NCBI GenBank assembly: GCA_012270965.1
Contig: JAAXHJ010000038.1
Coordinates: forward strand, 49,222-103,328
Direction of reading: 5' to 3'
Length of the DNA stretch: 54,107 bases
Source of the DNA: Candidatus Palauibacter poriticola
GTDB lineage: Bacteria; Gemmatimonadota; Gemmatimonadetes; Palauibacterales; Palauibacteraceae
Below, piece by piece: positions 43,736 to 51,680 of this stretch. Both the position numbers and the translations under genes were made by a program. The notes below the pieces were generated by a model, which saw only the letters and a list, made by a program, of their open reading frames with translations, made no database searches and had not been told where the DNA came from. Numbering within the stretch: position 1 is the first letter of the stretch; the number at the start of each line of letters is the position of its first letter.

Positions 43736-46209
43736 ACCTGCGGCGCCGTGCGGGAGCCGTGCTGGCGGCCGGCCTTGTGGTCGTGGGGGTTCTCGCGACG
43801 TTCGCGTGGTTCCACCTGCAGCGATCCATGCAGCCGAGGTCCGGCCGGCACGTCATCCCCGGCCTGGCGGCGCCCGCCGCGGTCACCTTCGACGAGTGGG
43901 CGATTCCCTCCATCTTCGCCGGGACCGAACTCGACGTCGTGCGCGCCCAGGGGTTCATGCACGCCTCCGATCGCTTGTGGCAGATGGAACTCTTCCAGCG
44001 GGTCGCGCGCGGACGCCTGGCCGAACTCTTCGGTCCGGCCGCCGTCGACGCGGACCGCCTCATGCGTACGCTGGACGTGTGGTCGGCGGCGGCCCGCGAG
44101 CTCGACGCCATGGCGGAGACGGATCGGACCCTGCTCGACGCCTACGCGGAGGGTGTCAACGCCCGCATCGCGAGCTGGCGGGGACCTTGGCCCCCCGAGT
44201 TCCTCATCCTCGGCATCGAGCCGCAGCCGTGGAGCCCGCGGGCGTCCCTCTCGATCGGCCGCATCATGTCGCTGGATCTCTCCGACTGGCGGAAGGAACT
44301 GGACCGAATGACCGCGCTCGCGACGCTCGATGCGGAGCACCGGCGAGCGTTGGGGGCCGGATACCCGGCCTGGGGCCCCACCATTCTCCAGGACACGCTC
44401 CCCTCCGGCACTCCGCCGCCGCGCCTAGCGGCCCGTGGTGGCTTGTCCGGCGAGCGCTTCACCGCTCTCGGCGCCGACGCGGGGTTTCGCCGCGGGCCGC
44501 AAGCCGTCGCGGAGGTTCGAATGCCTCCCGATGCGGGCACCGCGGCCTCGTCCCCGGATCCTCTGATCTATCTCTCCCGCTTCGGCTTCCACGCCTCGAA
44601 CTCGTGGGCGCTGGCGGGATCGCGCACGGCGGACGGCGCTCCGCTGCTCGCGAACGACATGCACCTCGCCCTACGCGCACCGTCCACCTGGTATCTCAAC
44701 TCCATCGCGGCCGAGGATTCGGACTTCGCCGTCGCGGGCCTCTCGATCCCGGGGACCCCCGGCGTCATCGTAGGGCTCAACCGGGCGGTCGCATGGTCGT
44801 TCACCAACGCGATGGTGGACGACGCGGACTTCGTCGTGGAAGGCATCAACCTCGACGGGTCGATGTATCGCGACTCCGAGGACTGGCGACCCTTCGAGAC
44901 CCGGACGGAGGAGATTCTCGTCCGGGGGCGCGGCGAGCCGGAGACGTGGAGCGTCCGTTCGACCGTGCGCGGCCCGGTAATCACGGACGTCGTCCCGGCC
45001 GGCGGGGGACTCACGCTGTCGCTGCTTTGGACGGGACTCGAACCCGGGGGTCCCGTCGCGGCTCTCCTCGACATGAACCGGGCCTCCGACGTGGATGCGT
45101 TCGTGGCGGCGGTCGCGCGCTTTCGTTCGCCCCACCAGAACGTGATCTATGCGGCGTCGAGCGGGGAGATCGGCTACCGCATGGCGGGGTCCGTGCCCCG
45201 GCGCGCGCCTGGAGAGGGCGCCTCTCCGATCTCCTTCGAGCGTCTGCCCGCGGGTTGGCCGGGCTTCTGGCCGCCGGAGGCGATGCCGGCGTTGCGCAAC
45301 CCGGAACGGGGGTATCTCGTCAGCGCGAACAACCTCCAGGCGCGAACCCTGTTCGGACGGGTGGGCGTCTACTATCCGCCGCCGTTTCGGGCCCGGCGCA
45401 TCGATGACCTCGTGTCTCGCTCGTCCGGCTGGACGGTAGAGGACATGCGCGAGACGCAGTTGGACAGCCACAGCCTCTGGGCCGAGCGTTACCGGCCACG
45501 CGCGATCCGGGCCGCCCGCCGCGCGGGCCTCGACTCACTCGCGCTCCTGCTCGAGCGCTGGGACCTGCGTACCGAAACGGAATCTCGGGGCGCGGCGCCC
45601 TTCTTCACCTGGCTCTACCGCCTTCGTGAACTCATCGTCGCCGACGAGTTCGACGACGGCGACGGGTGGTTCCCCGACCTCGCCTTCATGGAGATCGTCG
45701 AGACCGGAGACAGCGCTTGGATCGACGATGCGCGCACGCCGGACGTGGAGCGCCTCGAGACGCTGGAGGAAGAGGCGGCCCGCACGGCGGCGGCCGTGTC
45801 CGGCCACCCGTGGGGAGAGGTCCATCGCGAGCGGTCGGCCCACCCGCTCGGAACCGTGGCGTGGCTCGACCGCCTGTTCGGTTTCCACGTCGGACCCTAT
45901 CCGTCGCGTGGCGGGCCGCACACGGTTCGCCCCGACGCTCCGTCGCTGCGCTCGCGTCTCGACTCCACCGCGTGGAAGTTGCCCGTCTTGAGCGAATACG
46001 GCCCCAGCGCGAGGTTCGTCGCTCGCGCCGCGCCCTCCGACATGGCGGGCTACTTCCTGCTGCCCACGGGCCAGGCCGGGAACCCGCTCGATCCACACTA
46101 TCGAGACATGGGTGCCGTGTGGACCGGAAACCCGCTCATCGAACTCCGCCCGGGCCGTCCGTCCGCAAGGGTGGAGAGCGAACTCCTCCTTTTGCCCGGC
46201 TCTCGTTGA
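43732..46209 (+). CDS. Penicillin acylase family Ntn-hydrolase
   Basis: An 825-residue precursor with an N-terminal membrane anchor or signal (AVLAAGLVVVGVLATFAWF). The alpha chain holds VTFDEWAIPSIFAGTELD and RAQGFMHASDRLWQMELFQR. The beta-chain nucleophile is Ser in FGFHASNSWALAGSRT (near residue 288); autocleavage just before it matures the enzyme. Ntn helpers follow (LLANDMHLALRAPSTWYLNS and VAWSFTNAMVDDADF). It hydrolyses amides in the periplasm: beta-lactams, acyl-homoserine lactones or peptides. The linker before the cleavage site contains RFTALGADAGFRRG from dispersed repeat C. The ATG overlaps the upstream stop. Confidence 0.9.
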   Translation: MNLRRRAGAVLAAGLVVVGVLATFAWFHLQRSMQPRSGRHVIPGLAAPAAVTFDEWAIPSIFAGTELDVVRAQGFMHASDRLWQMELFQRVARGRLAELFGPAAVDADRLMRTLDVWSAAARELDAMAETDRTLLDAYAEGVNARIASWRGPWPPEFLILGIEPQPWSPRASLSIGRIMSLDLSDWRKELDRMTALATLDAEHRRALGAGYPAWGPTILQDTLPSGTPPPRLAARGGLSGERFTALGADAGFRRGPQAVAEVRMPPDAGTAASSPDPLIYLSRFGFHASNSWALAGSRTADGAPLLANDMHLALRAPSTWYLNSIAAEDSDFAVAGLSIPGTPGVIVGLNRAVAWSFTNAMVDDADFVVEGINLDGSMYRDSEDWRPFETRTEEILVRGRGEPETWSVRSTVRGPVITDVVPAGGGLTLSLLWTGLEPGGPVAALLDMNRASDVDAFVAAVARFRSPHQNVIYAASSGEIGYRMAGSVPRRAPGEGASPISFERLPAGWPGFWPPEAMPALRNPERGYLVSANNLQARTLFGRVGVYYPPPFRARRIDDLVSRSSGWTVEDMRETQLDSHSLWAERYRPRAIRAARRAGLDSLALLLERWDLRTETESRGAAPFFTWLYRLRELIVADEFDDGDGWFPDLAFMEIVETGDSAWIDDARTPDVERLETLEEEAARTAAAVSGHPWGEVHRERSAHPLGTVAWLDRLFGFHVGPYPSRGGPHTVRPDAPSLRSRLDSTAWKLPVLSEYGPSARFVARAAPSDMAGYFLLPTGQAGNPLDPHYRDMGAVWTGNPLIELRPGRPSARVESELLLLPGSR
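44428..44500. repeat. Dispersed palindromic repeat, copy C (inside the acylase gene)
   Basis: Outer arms GCGGCCCG (44428-44435) and CGGGCCGC (44493-44500); the core GAGCGCTTCACCGCTCTCGG then GCGGGGTTTCGCC matches copies A and B. It is in frame and encodes RFTALGADAGFRRG in the linker that the enzyme removes or exposes on maturation. Confidence 0.75.
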
Positions 46210-46248
46210 CCTCGCGTGACGTAGGCCCTCATCGCAGCGTTCAGTCCG

Positions 46249-46277
46249 TTGACCGCCGGACGGTGGAATCCTACCTT
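46249..46277 (+). promoter_or_regulatory. Promoter of the NifU-type/Mrp gene pair
   Basis: TTGACC (46249-46254), an exact 17-base spacer, and TACCTT (46272-46277), within the short gap after the acylase gene. The -10 is the same as in the candidate IscA promoter. Confidence 0.55.
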
Positions 46278-46359
46278 TTTGGTGCCCTCGGGAATGTCGG
46301 TTTCGAGGTGTCCGCAGGGCACGGAAGCGCTCCCCGACCCGCGCCAGGATCCAGACGAT

Positions 46360-46611
46360 TTGAGCACCGCCACCGTTGAGAATACGCTCGGCGAGATCGA
46401 GAGAGTCCTCGACGACATCCGTCCCGCCGTGCGCTCGGATGGAGGGGACATCCAGCTCGTGTCGTTCGACCCGGAGAGTGGACGCGTCGCCGTCCGGCTC
46501 GTCGGCGCCTGCTACGACTGCCCCATGTCGATCGCTACGCTGCGGGCCGGGATCGAACAGCACCTCTGCCATGCGCTCCCCACGGTCCATTCCGTCGAGG
46601 CCGTCGCGTAG
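46360..46611 (+). CDS. NifU C-terminal-domain Fe-S scaffold protein
   Basis: An 83-residue NifU-type (Nfu) domain: TLGEIERVLDDIRPAVRSDG, then GDIQLVSF and the cluster motif GACYDCPMS (CxxC), ending AGIEQHLCHALPTVHSVEAV. It carries and delivers Fe-S clusters. The start is uncertain. TTG at 46360 gives the usual domain-only length; an ATG at 46294 would add 22 residues with no family match. Mrp follows 14 bases later. Confidence 0.85.
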   Translation: MSTATVENTLGEIERVLDDIRPAVRSDGGDIQLVSFDPESGRVAVRLVGACYDCPMSIATLRAGIEQHLCHALPTVHSVEAVA

Positions 46612-46625
46612 TCGAGCGCCAACCC

Positions 46626-47543
46626 GTGTCCGACACACCGACCCGCGGCCCCCGGCCGCTTCCGATCATGGACCCCGCCCCCAAGCGTCCCGGGCCGCCA
46701 CCCAGGGGAGACGACAGGGAAGCGGCGAGACGCCACCCCTCGCAGGCGCCGCCCATGCCGGGCGTGGGTCGCGTCGTCGCGGTGAGTTCGGGTAAGGGCG
46801 GCGTCGGAAAGTCCACGATCTCGACGAATCTTGCCGCAACCTGGACCCGGCAGGGCCATCGCGTCGGACTGCTCGACGCCGACATCTACGGCCCGGACAT
46901 TCCGACCATGTTCGGCATCCAGGAGAAGCCCCGGATCGACCGCGAGGAGGTCGTACCCTTGGTGGCGCACGGCGTAAAGCTCATGAGCATCGGCTTCCTC
47001 ATCGAGGAGGACGCTCCCGCGATTTGGCGCGGCCCCATCATCATGGGGGTCATCCGCCAGTTTCTGCAGCAGGTCGCATGGGGGGAACTCGACTACCTCG
47101 TGATCGATCTGCCGCCGGGGACGGGCGACGCGCAGTTGTCGCTGTGTCAACTCGTACGCGTGGACGGAGCCGTGATGGTGACCACCCCCCAGGACGTGGC
47201 GGTCGGCGGCGTGCTGCGCGGGATCCGGATGTTCGAGAAGCTCGAGGTGCCGATCCTCGGCATCGTCGAGAACATGCGCGGCTTTGCATGTCCCGGGTGT
47301 GGCGAGACGCACGACATCTTCGGTGCCGGCGGCGGCGAGCGGCTCGCCGGCTCGATCGACGTGCCCTTCCTGGGCCCCGTGCCGCTCGGCGTGGCCGTCC
47401 GCGAGGAGAGCGATCAAGGGGTCCCGACGTCGATCGGAAGACCGGCCGCACCCGAAGCCCGGGCCTTTGCCCGCATCGCGTTCGCGACCGTCACCCGGCT
47501 GGAGGCGGTGGAGGCCTTGCGGAAGGAGGCCGCCGGCGGCTAG
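46626..47543 (+). CDS. mrp: Mrp/NBP35-family Fe-S carrier ATPase
   Basis: A 305-residue P-loop ATPase of the MinD/Mrp group. After a Pro-rich N-terminus come the deviant Walker A VSSGKGGVGKSTISTNLA, LLDADIYGPDIPTMFG, YLVIDLPPGTGDAQLSL and the cluster-binding CPGCGE (CxxC near residue 222). It delivers Fe-S clusters to target proteins and pairs with the NifU-type protein. The GTG start is used. A hairpin lies at the stop. Confidence 0.92.
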   Translation: MSDTPTRGPRPLPIMDPAPKRPGPPPRGDDREAARRHPSQAPPMPGVGRVVAVSSGKGGVGKSTISTNLAATWTRQGHRVGLLDADIYGPDIPTMFGIQEKPRIDREEVVPLVAHGVKLMSIGFLIEEDAPAIWRGPIIMGVIRQFLQQVAWGELDYLVIDLPPGTGDAQLSLCQLVRVDGAVMVTTPQDVAVGGVLRGIRMFEKLEVPILGIVENMRGFACPGCGETHDIFGAGGGERLAGSIDVPFLGPVPLGVAVREESDQGVPTSIGRPAAPEARAFARIAFATVTRLEAVEALRKEAAGG

Positions 47544-47560
47544 GCCGCTTGCGCTAGCCG
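47537..47560. terminator. Hairpin carrying the stop codons of two convergent genes
   Basis: CGGCTAG (47537-47543) and CTAGCCG (47554-47560) with a ten-base loop. The left arm holds the mrp stop TAG and the right arm the TAG of the minus-strand gene. No T-tract. Confidence 0.5.
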
Positions 47561-48492
47561 TGCTCCACGATGACGGAACCGAGTCCGGCGACGAGCGTGA
47601 TCTGCAACCGCACGCGTGCCGTCTCCCAGTTCGGACTCAACCAGTAGTCTCCCACCTTCTCGAGGTCCGCCGCGCTGAGCGAGGCGAGTCCGGTGTGCCG
47701 AATGCGGACGCCGATGTGCGCGGGAACCCGCATTAGGAGTTCGCCCAGCCCCATCTTGATGTCGGCCTCCGCGCTCGATCGCCAGGATCCCGAGAAGTCC
47801 AGGACGACGTCGCCTACGAAACCGTAGAACTCCAGGCGCCGGAAGCGGGCGTTGCCGAGCTGCTCGGCCATGAAGGCCGTGGCACCCGATTTGATGGACA
47901 GCAACTCCATCGCCGCGCGGTTCTCGCGGGCGAAACCGACCTCCACGTCGCTGGCGCCGGTGATGAGTTCAAGCGCCGTGAGGTGGGCGCCGCCGAGGTC
48001 GAGGCGCGCCCTTCCGGCACCGATTCCCAGCCGCAGATCCGTGGGCACCGAGGCGTTCAGCGACAGATCCAACCTACCGGCCGCGTCCGCGGCGCGAGGG
48101 AGATCCTCGAGTTCGAGTTCGAGTTCCGGGTCGCCGAACCACGCCGGGTCGTCGGCGTCGCGCCGCTCCTCCGAAGAAGAGGAAGAGATGAACCGCAGGT
48201 GCCCGGTGCGACCGGCACGCCGCCATTCGCGACGGGGCAGGGAACGTTCGGCGTCGTAACGAAGCCGCACGTCGTAAAGCAGTTGTGTCTCCGAGGCGGA
48301 TACATCGAGCCGCCCGCCCTCGTACATCAGTTCGATGTCCAGCGCGTCCACGGCGCCGGGTTGCCGCGCCGTACGGAAGTCCCGCCACTCCTGCGCCGCG
48401 GCCGACTCCGGCGCTCCGCCGAGCACCAGCGACCCGAGCACGACCGACAGCGTCGGTGCCGCGGCTCGGGCTAGCCGGGCATCAGGCATCAT
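47554..48492 (-). CDS. Secreted protein with LiaF/toast-rack-like C-terminal domain
   Basis: A 312-residue protein with signal peptide LSVVLGSLVLGGAPESAAAQ. The body is a repeating beta pattern (RLDLSLNASVPTDLRLGIGA, ARLDLGGAHLTALELITGAS, VEVGFARENR ... ELLSIKSG) like the parallel beta-sheet domain of LiaF/YvqF proteins (DUF2154 or toast-rack), which in Firmicutes sense cell-wall stress. Last gene of the sigma operon, overlapping the bactofilin-like gene by 11 bases. An envelope stress role is inferred. Confidence 0.65.
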   Translation of the reverse strand: MMPDARLARAAAPTLSVVLGSLVLGGAPESAAAQEWRDFRTARQPGAVDALDIELMYEGGRLDVSASETQLLYDVRLRYDAERSLPRREWRRAGRTGHLRFISSSSSEERRDADDPAWFGDPELELELEDLPRAADAAGRLDLSLNASVPTDLRLGIGAGRARLDLGGAHLTALELITGASDVEVGFARENRAAMELLSIKSGATAFMAEQLGNARFRRLEFYGFVGDVVLDFSGSWRSSAEADIKMGLGELLMRVPAHIGVRIRHTGLASLSAADLEKVGDYWLSPNWETARVRLQITLVAGLGSVIVEHG

Positions 48493-50080
48493 CCACGGGG
48501 GCGGAGGGCGGATCGGTTTCGGCTCGCGGCGACGCGCCCTCGCCGGGGGCGCTGTCCGCCGACCAGTCGACCACGACGCTCCGTCCGCCGGCCCGCGTGA
48601 GCAGGACGCCCCCGAACCCGGCCGTGACGACGACCCATGTGCCGACCCCGGCCACGAAGAGGATCAGGCCGCGTACGAAATCCGCCGCGCCGCCGAACAC
48701 CCACAGGACGGCGCCGGCGGCGAAGGGGAGCATCAGAAGCGCGAGTCCGCTGACGACGTAGTAGTAGGAGTTCGAGCGGCGGAGTCTCTCCAGCCATTCG
48801 GTGCGGAAGCGCCGCCGGGCGAAGATCTCGCCGGAGGCGTGCGCAGCCGCGAGATACCCGAACACTCCGGCGAGCCAGACGGCGAGCAGGAAGAAGGGTA
48901 CGACCAGCCACGTGACGACCAAAGCGATGAGGACGAGAAGAACGGGAACGAACAGCACCTCTCCGGCGAGGCCCATCGCAAAGGAACGGGCGAACTCCAG
49001 CCGAACCGTATCCGAGACGGTCTCCAGTCGGCGGCGCCCGAAATACACGAGCAGCAAGCCGAGCACGGCGAGGACCATGAACGTGGACCCCGCGGCGATC
49101 ACGCCCTCGACGGCCCGCCCGAAGTTGCGCGCGAGACGCGACCAGAAGCCGGGGGGCTGTGGGGGCCGCATCTGCATCGGGGCTTCGGACGATTCGACCT
49201 GCCGAACGGAGGGAGCGTCCGGCGCCGCCGGTGCCGAGGGCGCCGAAGGCGCCAGCCGGATGTCGGAGAGGATCTCTCCCTCGACGCTCGACGCATCCTC
49301 ACCGAAGTCGACCTCGCCTCCCACTTGAAGCACATCGCCCCGCACGCGCGCATCGCCATCCAGCACGAGCACGCCGTCCAGCATGAGGATGTCGCCCTCG
49401 ACGCCGCCCGCGAGTCTCAGCGTCCCGTCGAGAATGGCGACATCTCCGGGGATCGTGGCCTCGGCGAGGACCTCGTAGTCGCCGTGGACGATCATGGCCA
49501 GCCCACCCTCGCTGAACTCGCCGGAGTCGCCGAGGCGGCCGAGCGCCTCGCGCAGCCGATCCAGTTCGCCGGTGACGTCGAAGCCGAGTCCGCCGGGGAC
49601 GATCTGCATGGGTCCGGGTTGACCGGGCGCCTCCGGCGCCGCTTCGCCCGCCGGGAGGGCGGGTGCCGCGCCGGCCGGCACGGCGAGCCCGAGAATCGCG
49701 TCGATCCGACCTGCAAGGGCCCGGGCCGCCTCCCCGTCGGCAACCTCCTCCGCTGAACTCCACTCCTCCAAGAAGCGTCTGAATTCGACCAGGCCGCCGC
49801 GCACCGCGGAAGCGTCCTCTCCCGCGTGTTCGCGGAGGAAGGCGCGCCAGGCGCTCTCCAAGTCGCCGCGCTCCGCGTAGGATCCGATCCCGATTCCGTC
49901 CACCTCGACGGTCTCGCCCTCGAAGCGAAGTCGATGCTCGGTCCCGCTCTCCAGCTCGAACCACAACTCGGCCCGACCGGCGGCGGAGAGCGTGATCGCG
50001 GCGTCGGCGATGCCGGCCTCCTGCGCGCTGGCGGGAAGCACGACCGCGAGACAGGCCAGGAACGGCAGCGTTCGGGTCAT
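48482..50080 (-). CDS. Membrane protein with bactofilin-like beta-helix domain
   Basis: A 532-residue exported membrane protein. Signal peptide TLPFLACLAVVLPASAQEAG, then a variable soluble part and a right-handed beta-helix of bactofilin type (about residues 205-285: IPGDVAILDGTLRLAGGVEG, DILMLDGVLVLDGDARVRGD, VLQVGGEVDFGED). A Pro-rich linker follows, then four or five transmembrane helices (from AGSTFMVLAVLGLLLVYFG). This design occurs as 'polymer-forming cytoskeletal' proteins encoded beside sigma/anti-sigma pairs. The ATG overlaps the anti-sigma stop (ATGA). Confidence 0.75.
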   Translation of the reverse strand: MTRTLPFLACLAVVLPASAQEAGIADAAITLSAAGRAELWFELESGTEHRLRFEGETVEVDGIGIGSYAERGDLESAWRAFLREHAGEDASAVRGGLVEFRRFLEEWSSAEEVADGEAARALAGRIDAILGLAVPAGAAPALPAGEAAPEAPGQPGPMQIVPGGLGFDVTGELDRLREALGRLGDSGEFSEGGLAMIVHGDYEVLAEATIPGDVAILDGTLRLAGGVEGDILMLDGVLVLDGDARVRGDVLQVGGEVDFGEDASSVEGEILSDIRLAPSAPSAPAAPDAPSVRQVESSEAPMQMRPPQPPGFWSRLARNFGRAVEGVIAAGSTFMVLAVLGLLLVYFGRRRLETVSDTVRLEFARSFAMGLAGEVLFVPVLLVLIALVVTWLVVPFFLLAVWLAGVFGYLAAAHASGEIFARRRFRTEWLERLRRSNSYYYVVSGLALLMLPFAAGAVLWVFGGAADFVRGLILFVAGVGTWVVVTAGFGGVLLTRAGGRSVVVDWSADSAPGEGASPRAETDPPSAPVDDA

Positions 50081-50868
50081 GCGGCCCTCTCGATGCGAAC
50101 GCGTTGTGGGAGCGGCTGCCGGAACAGCCTGACCATGAACCAGAGAGAGGCGAGGCCGGCAAGACTCGACAGCGCCACGCTGCCGAGCGCGGCGGCGGGG
50201 CTGATTCGGTCGACGAGCGATCCGCCCGCGTCCACGAGTCCGAGACGGTACGCCAGACGGCCGGCCGCGAGCATGGTGTCGACAAGAACGGTTCGCGCGC
50301 CGCCGAAGACAACGGCGAGAAGCTGACCGGGCGCGAGGCCCTGTGCGCCGAACAGCCAGGCTGCGGCGCCTCCCGTCACGGCCAGCATGGCCGCGCCCGC
50401 CGTGGCCAGCGCCGCCCGGCGCCGCCGGGCGAAGCGGAAGAGGCGCTCGGGCCACGGGACCGGCAATCGCACGCGGGCCATGACTGCCGAAGCGAACCCC
50501 GGGGCCGGAGACCAAGTGCGAAGCCTCGAGAGCGCGCGGTCGAGCGCCGGGTGAGGCAGGTCGACCTGCGCCAGGACGTCGCTCGCGAAGGACGGCGCCG
50601 GGGACCACTCGGGCAACTGCGCCAGTTGGTGATCGAGCGCGGTGCCCGCGAGGTCGACCCGCCGCGCGACGCCCTCCGCGAATCCGGCGGACGGCCGATG
50701 CGGGCCCAGACCCTCCAGAAACGCGACGACGTCCCGGAGCGCCTCCACTTCCTTCCGGCAACGGGCGCACGCGGCCAGGTGGCCGGCGGTCGTCCCGCGC
50801 GGGAACGACGCCGGCGTCCGGTTCGCGAATCGCGCGATTTCCTCAGGTGTAAGATGCGGCAAGGTCAC
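50077..50868 (-). CDS. Membrane-anchored anti-sigma factor with zinc-finger motif
   Basis: A 263-residue protein. The N-terminus has the anti-sigma zinc motif GHLAACARCRKEVEAL (HxxxCxxC). The middle has two copies of a 'PaFas.Vla.v.lP..al...l..w.Pap' unit (VDLPHPALDRALSRLRTWSP). A transmembrane helix follows (LATAGAAMLAVTGGAAAWLF) and a second near the C-terminus (ALGSVALSSLAGLASLWFMV). It should hold the ECF sigma factor at the membrane until a signal frees it. GTG start at 50868. It lies about 55 bases after the sigma gene. Confidence 0.85.
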   Translation of the reverse strand: MTLPHLTPEEIARFANRTPASFPRGTTAGHLAACARCRKEVEALRDVVAFLEGLGPHRPSAGFAEGVARRVDLAGTALDHQLAQLPEWSPAPSFASDVLAQVDLPHPALDRALSRLRTWSPAPGFASAVMARVRLPVPWPERLFRFARRRRAALATAGAAMLAVTGGAAAWLFGAQGLAPGQLLAVVFGGARTVLVDTMLAAGRLAYRLGLVDAGGSLVDRISPAAALGSVALSSLAGLASLWFMVRLFRQPLPQRVRIERAA

Positions 50869-50922
50869 CCCTCTTCTCTGCTAGAGGCGCTGACAGCCCT
50901 CGGGAAAGGCGGCCGCGGGCCG

Positions 50923-51516
50923 CTACGGCTCCGTCAGATGTACGAGCGCGGCCTTTAATTCGTTTCTCGCCCGGTGGATATAGGTCTTCACCGTCCCGAG
51001 CGGGATCTCCATCACCTGCGCGATTTCGTCGTAAGCGTACCCCTCGATGTGCCGCAAGAGGATCGCGGTTCGGTATTCGGGCCGCAGTTGTCCGATGGCC
51101 GCTTCGATCTCGGATCCAAGTTCGCGGGCCTCGAGGAGTTCATCGGGTCGTTCGTCCCTTGAGGCCAGCGTGATTTCCGTTGCGGCCTGGCGCTCCGGGG
51201 TCACGGCGTCCGGCGCCCCGTGCATGGAAACGACATCGAGTTCCTTCCTGCGCAGATGATCTATCGTCAGGTTGTAGCCGATCTTGAAGAGCCAAGAGGA
51301 AAACTTGTAGGAGGGATCGTAGCGGCGAAGATTGTTCAAGGTGCGGACGAAGGTTTCCTGGGCCAGGTCCTCGGCCAGTTCACGGTCCCGCACCATCCGG
51401 AAGATGAGAGAAAAGACGGGGCGTTCGAAGCGGAGCACGATCTCGCGCGCGGCCCGCTCATCGCCGCGGAGGCACATCTCCACCAGCGTCTGCTCGCTGT
51501 GATCCGAGTAGCTCAC
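50923..51516 (-). CDS. ECF RNA polymerase sigma factor (RpoE-like)
   Basis: A 197-residue sigma-70 factor. Region 2 is FRMVRDRELAEDLAQETFVR and DPSYKFSSWLFKIGYNLTID; region 4 is LRPEYRTAILLRHIEGYAYD and EIAQVMEIPLGTVKTYIHRA. The GTG at 51516 has AGGATCGA upstream. It leads an operon with its anti-sigma factor, a bactofilin-like membrane protein and a LiaF-like secreted protein, which together look like an envelope-stress unit. Confidence 0.92.
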   Translation of the reverse strand: MSYSDHSEQTLVEMCLRGDERAAREIVLRFERPVFSLIFRMVRDRELAEDLAQETFVRTLNNLRRYDPSYKFSSWLFKIGYNLTIDHLRRKELDVVSMHGAPDAVTPERQAATEITLASRDERPDELLEARELGSEIEAAIGQLRPEYRTAILLRHIEGYAYDEIAQVMEIPLGTVKTYIHRARNELKAALVHLTEP

Positions 51517-51680
51517 TCGATCCTGCCCCTCCGCGTCGCGGCAGCGGGCCGGTGGCGGCCGGGTCGCCGCAACCGGTGCCGACCGCCGGGTTCCGGCCCA
51601 CCGTACACGGCTCCCCGGCCAATATGCGCCCCGAAGGCCGTCGTCGGCATGCGCCGCTACGGTCCCGGGGCCGGCCGCGG

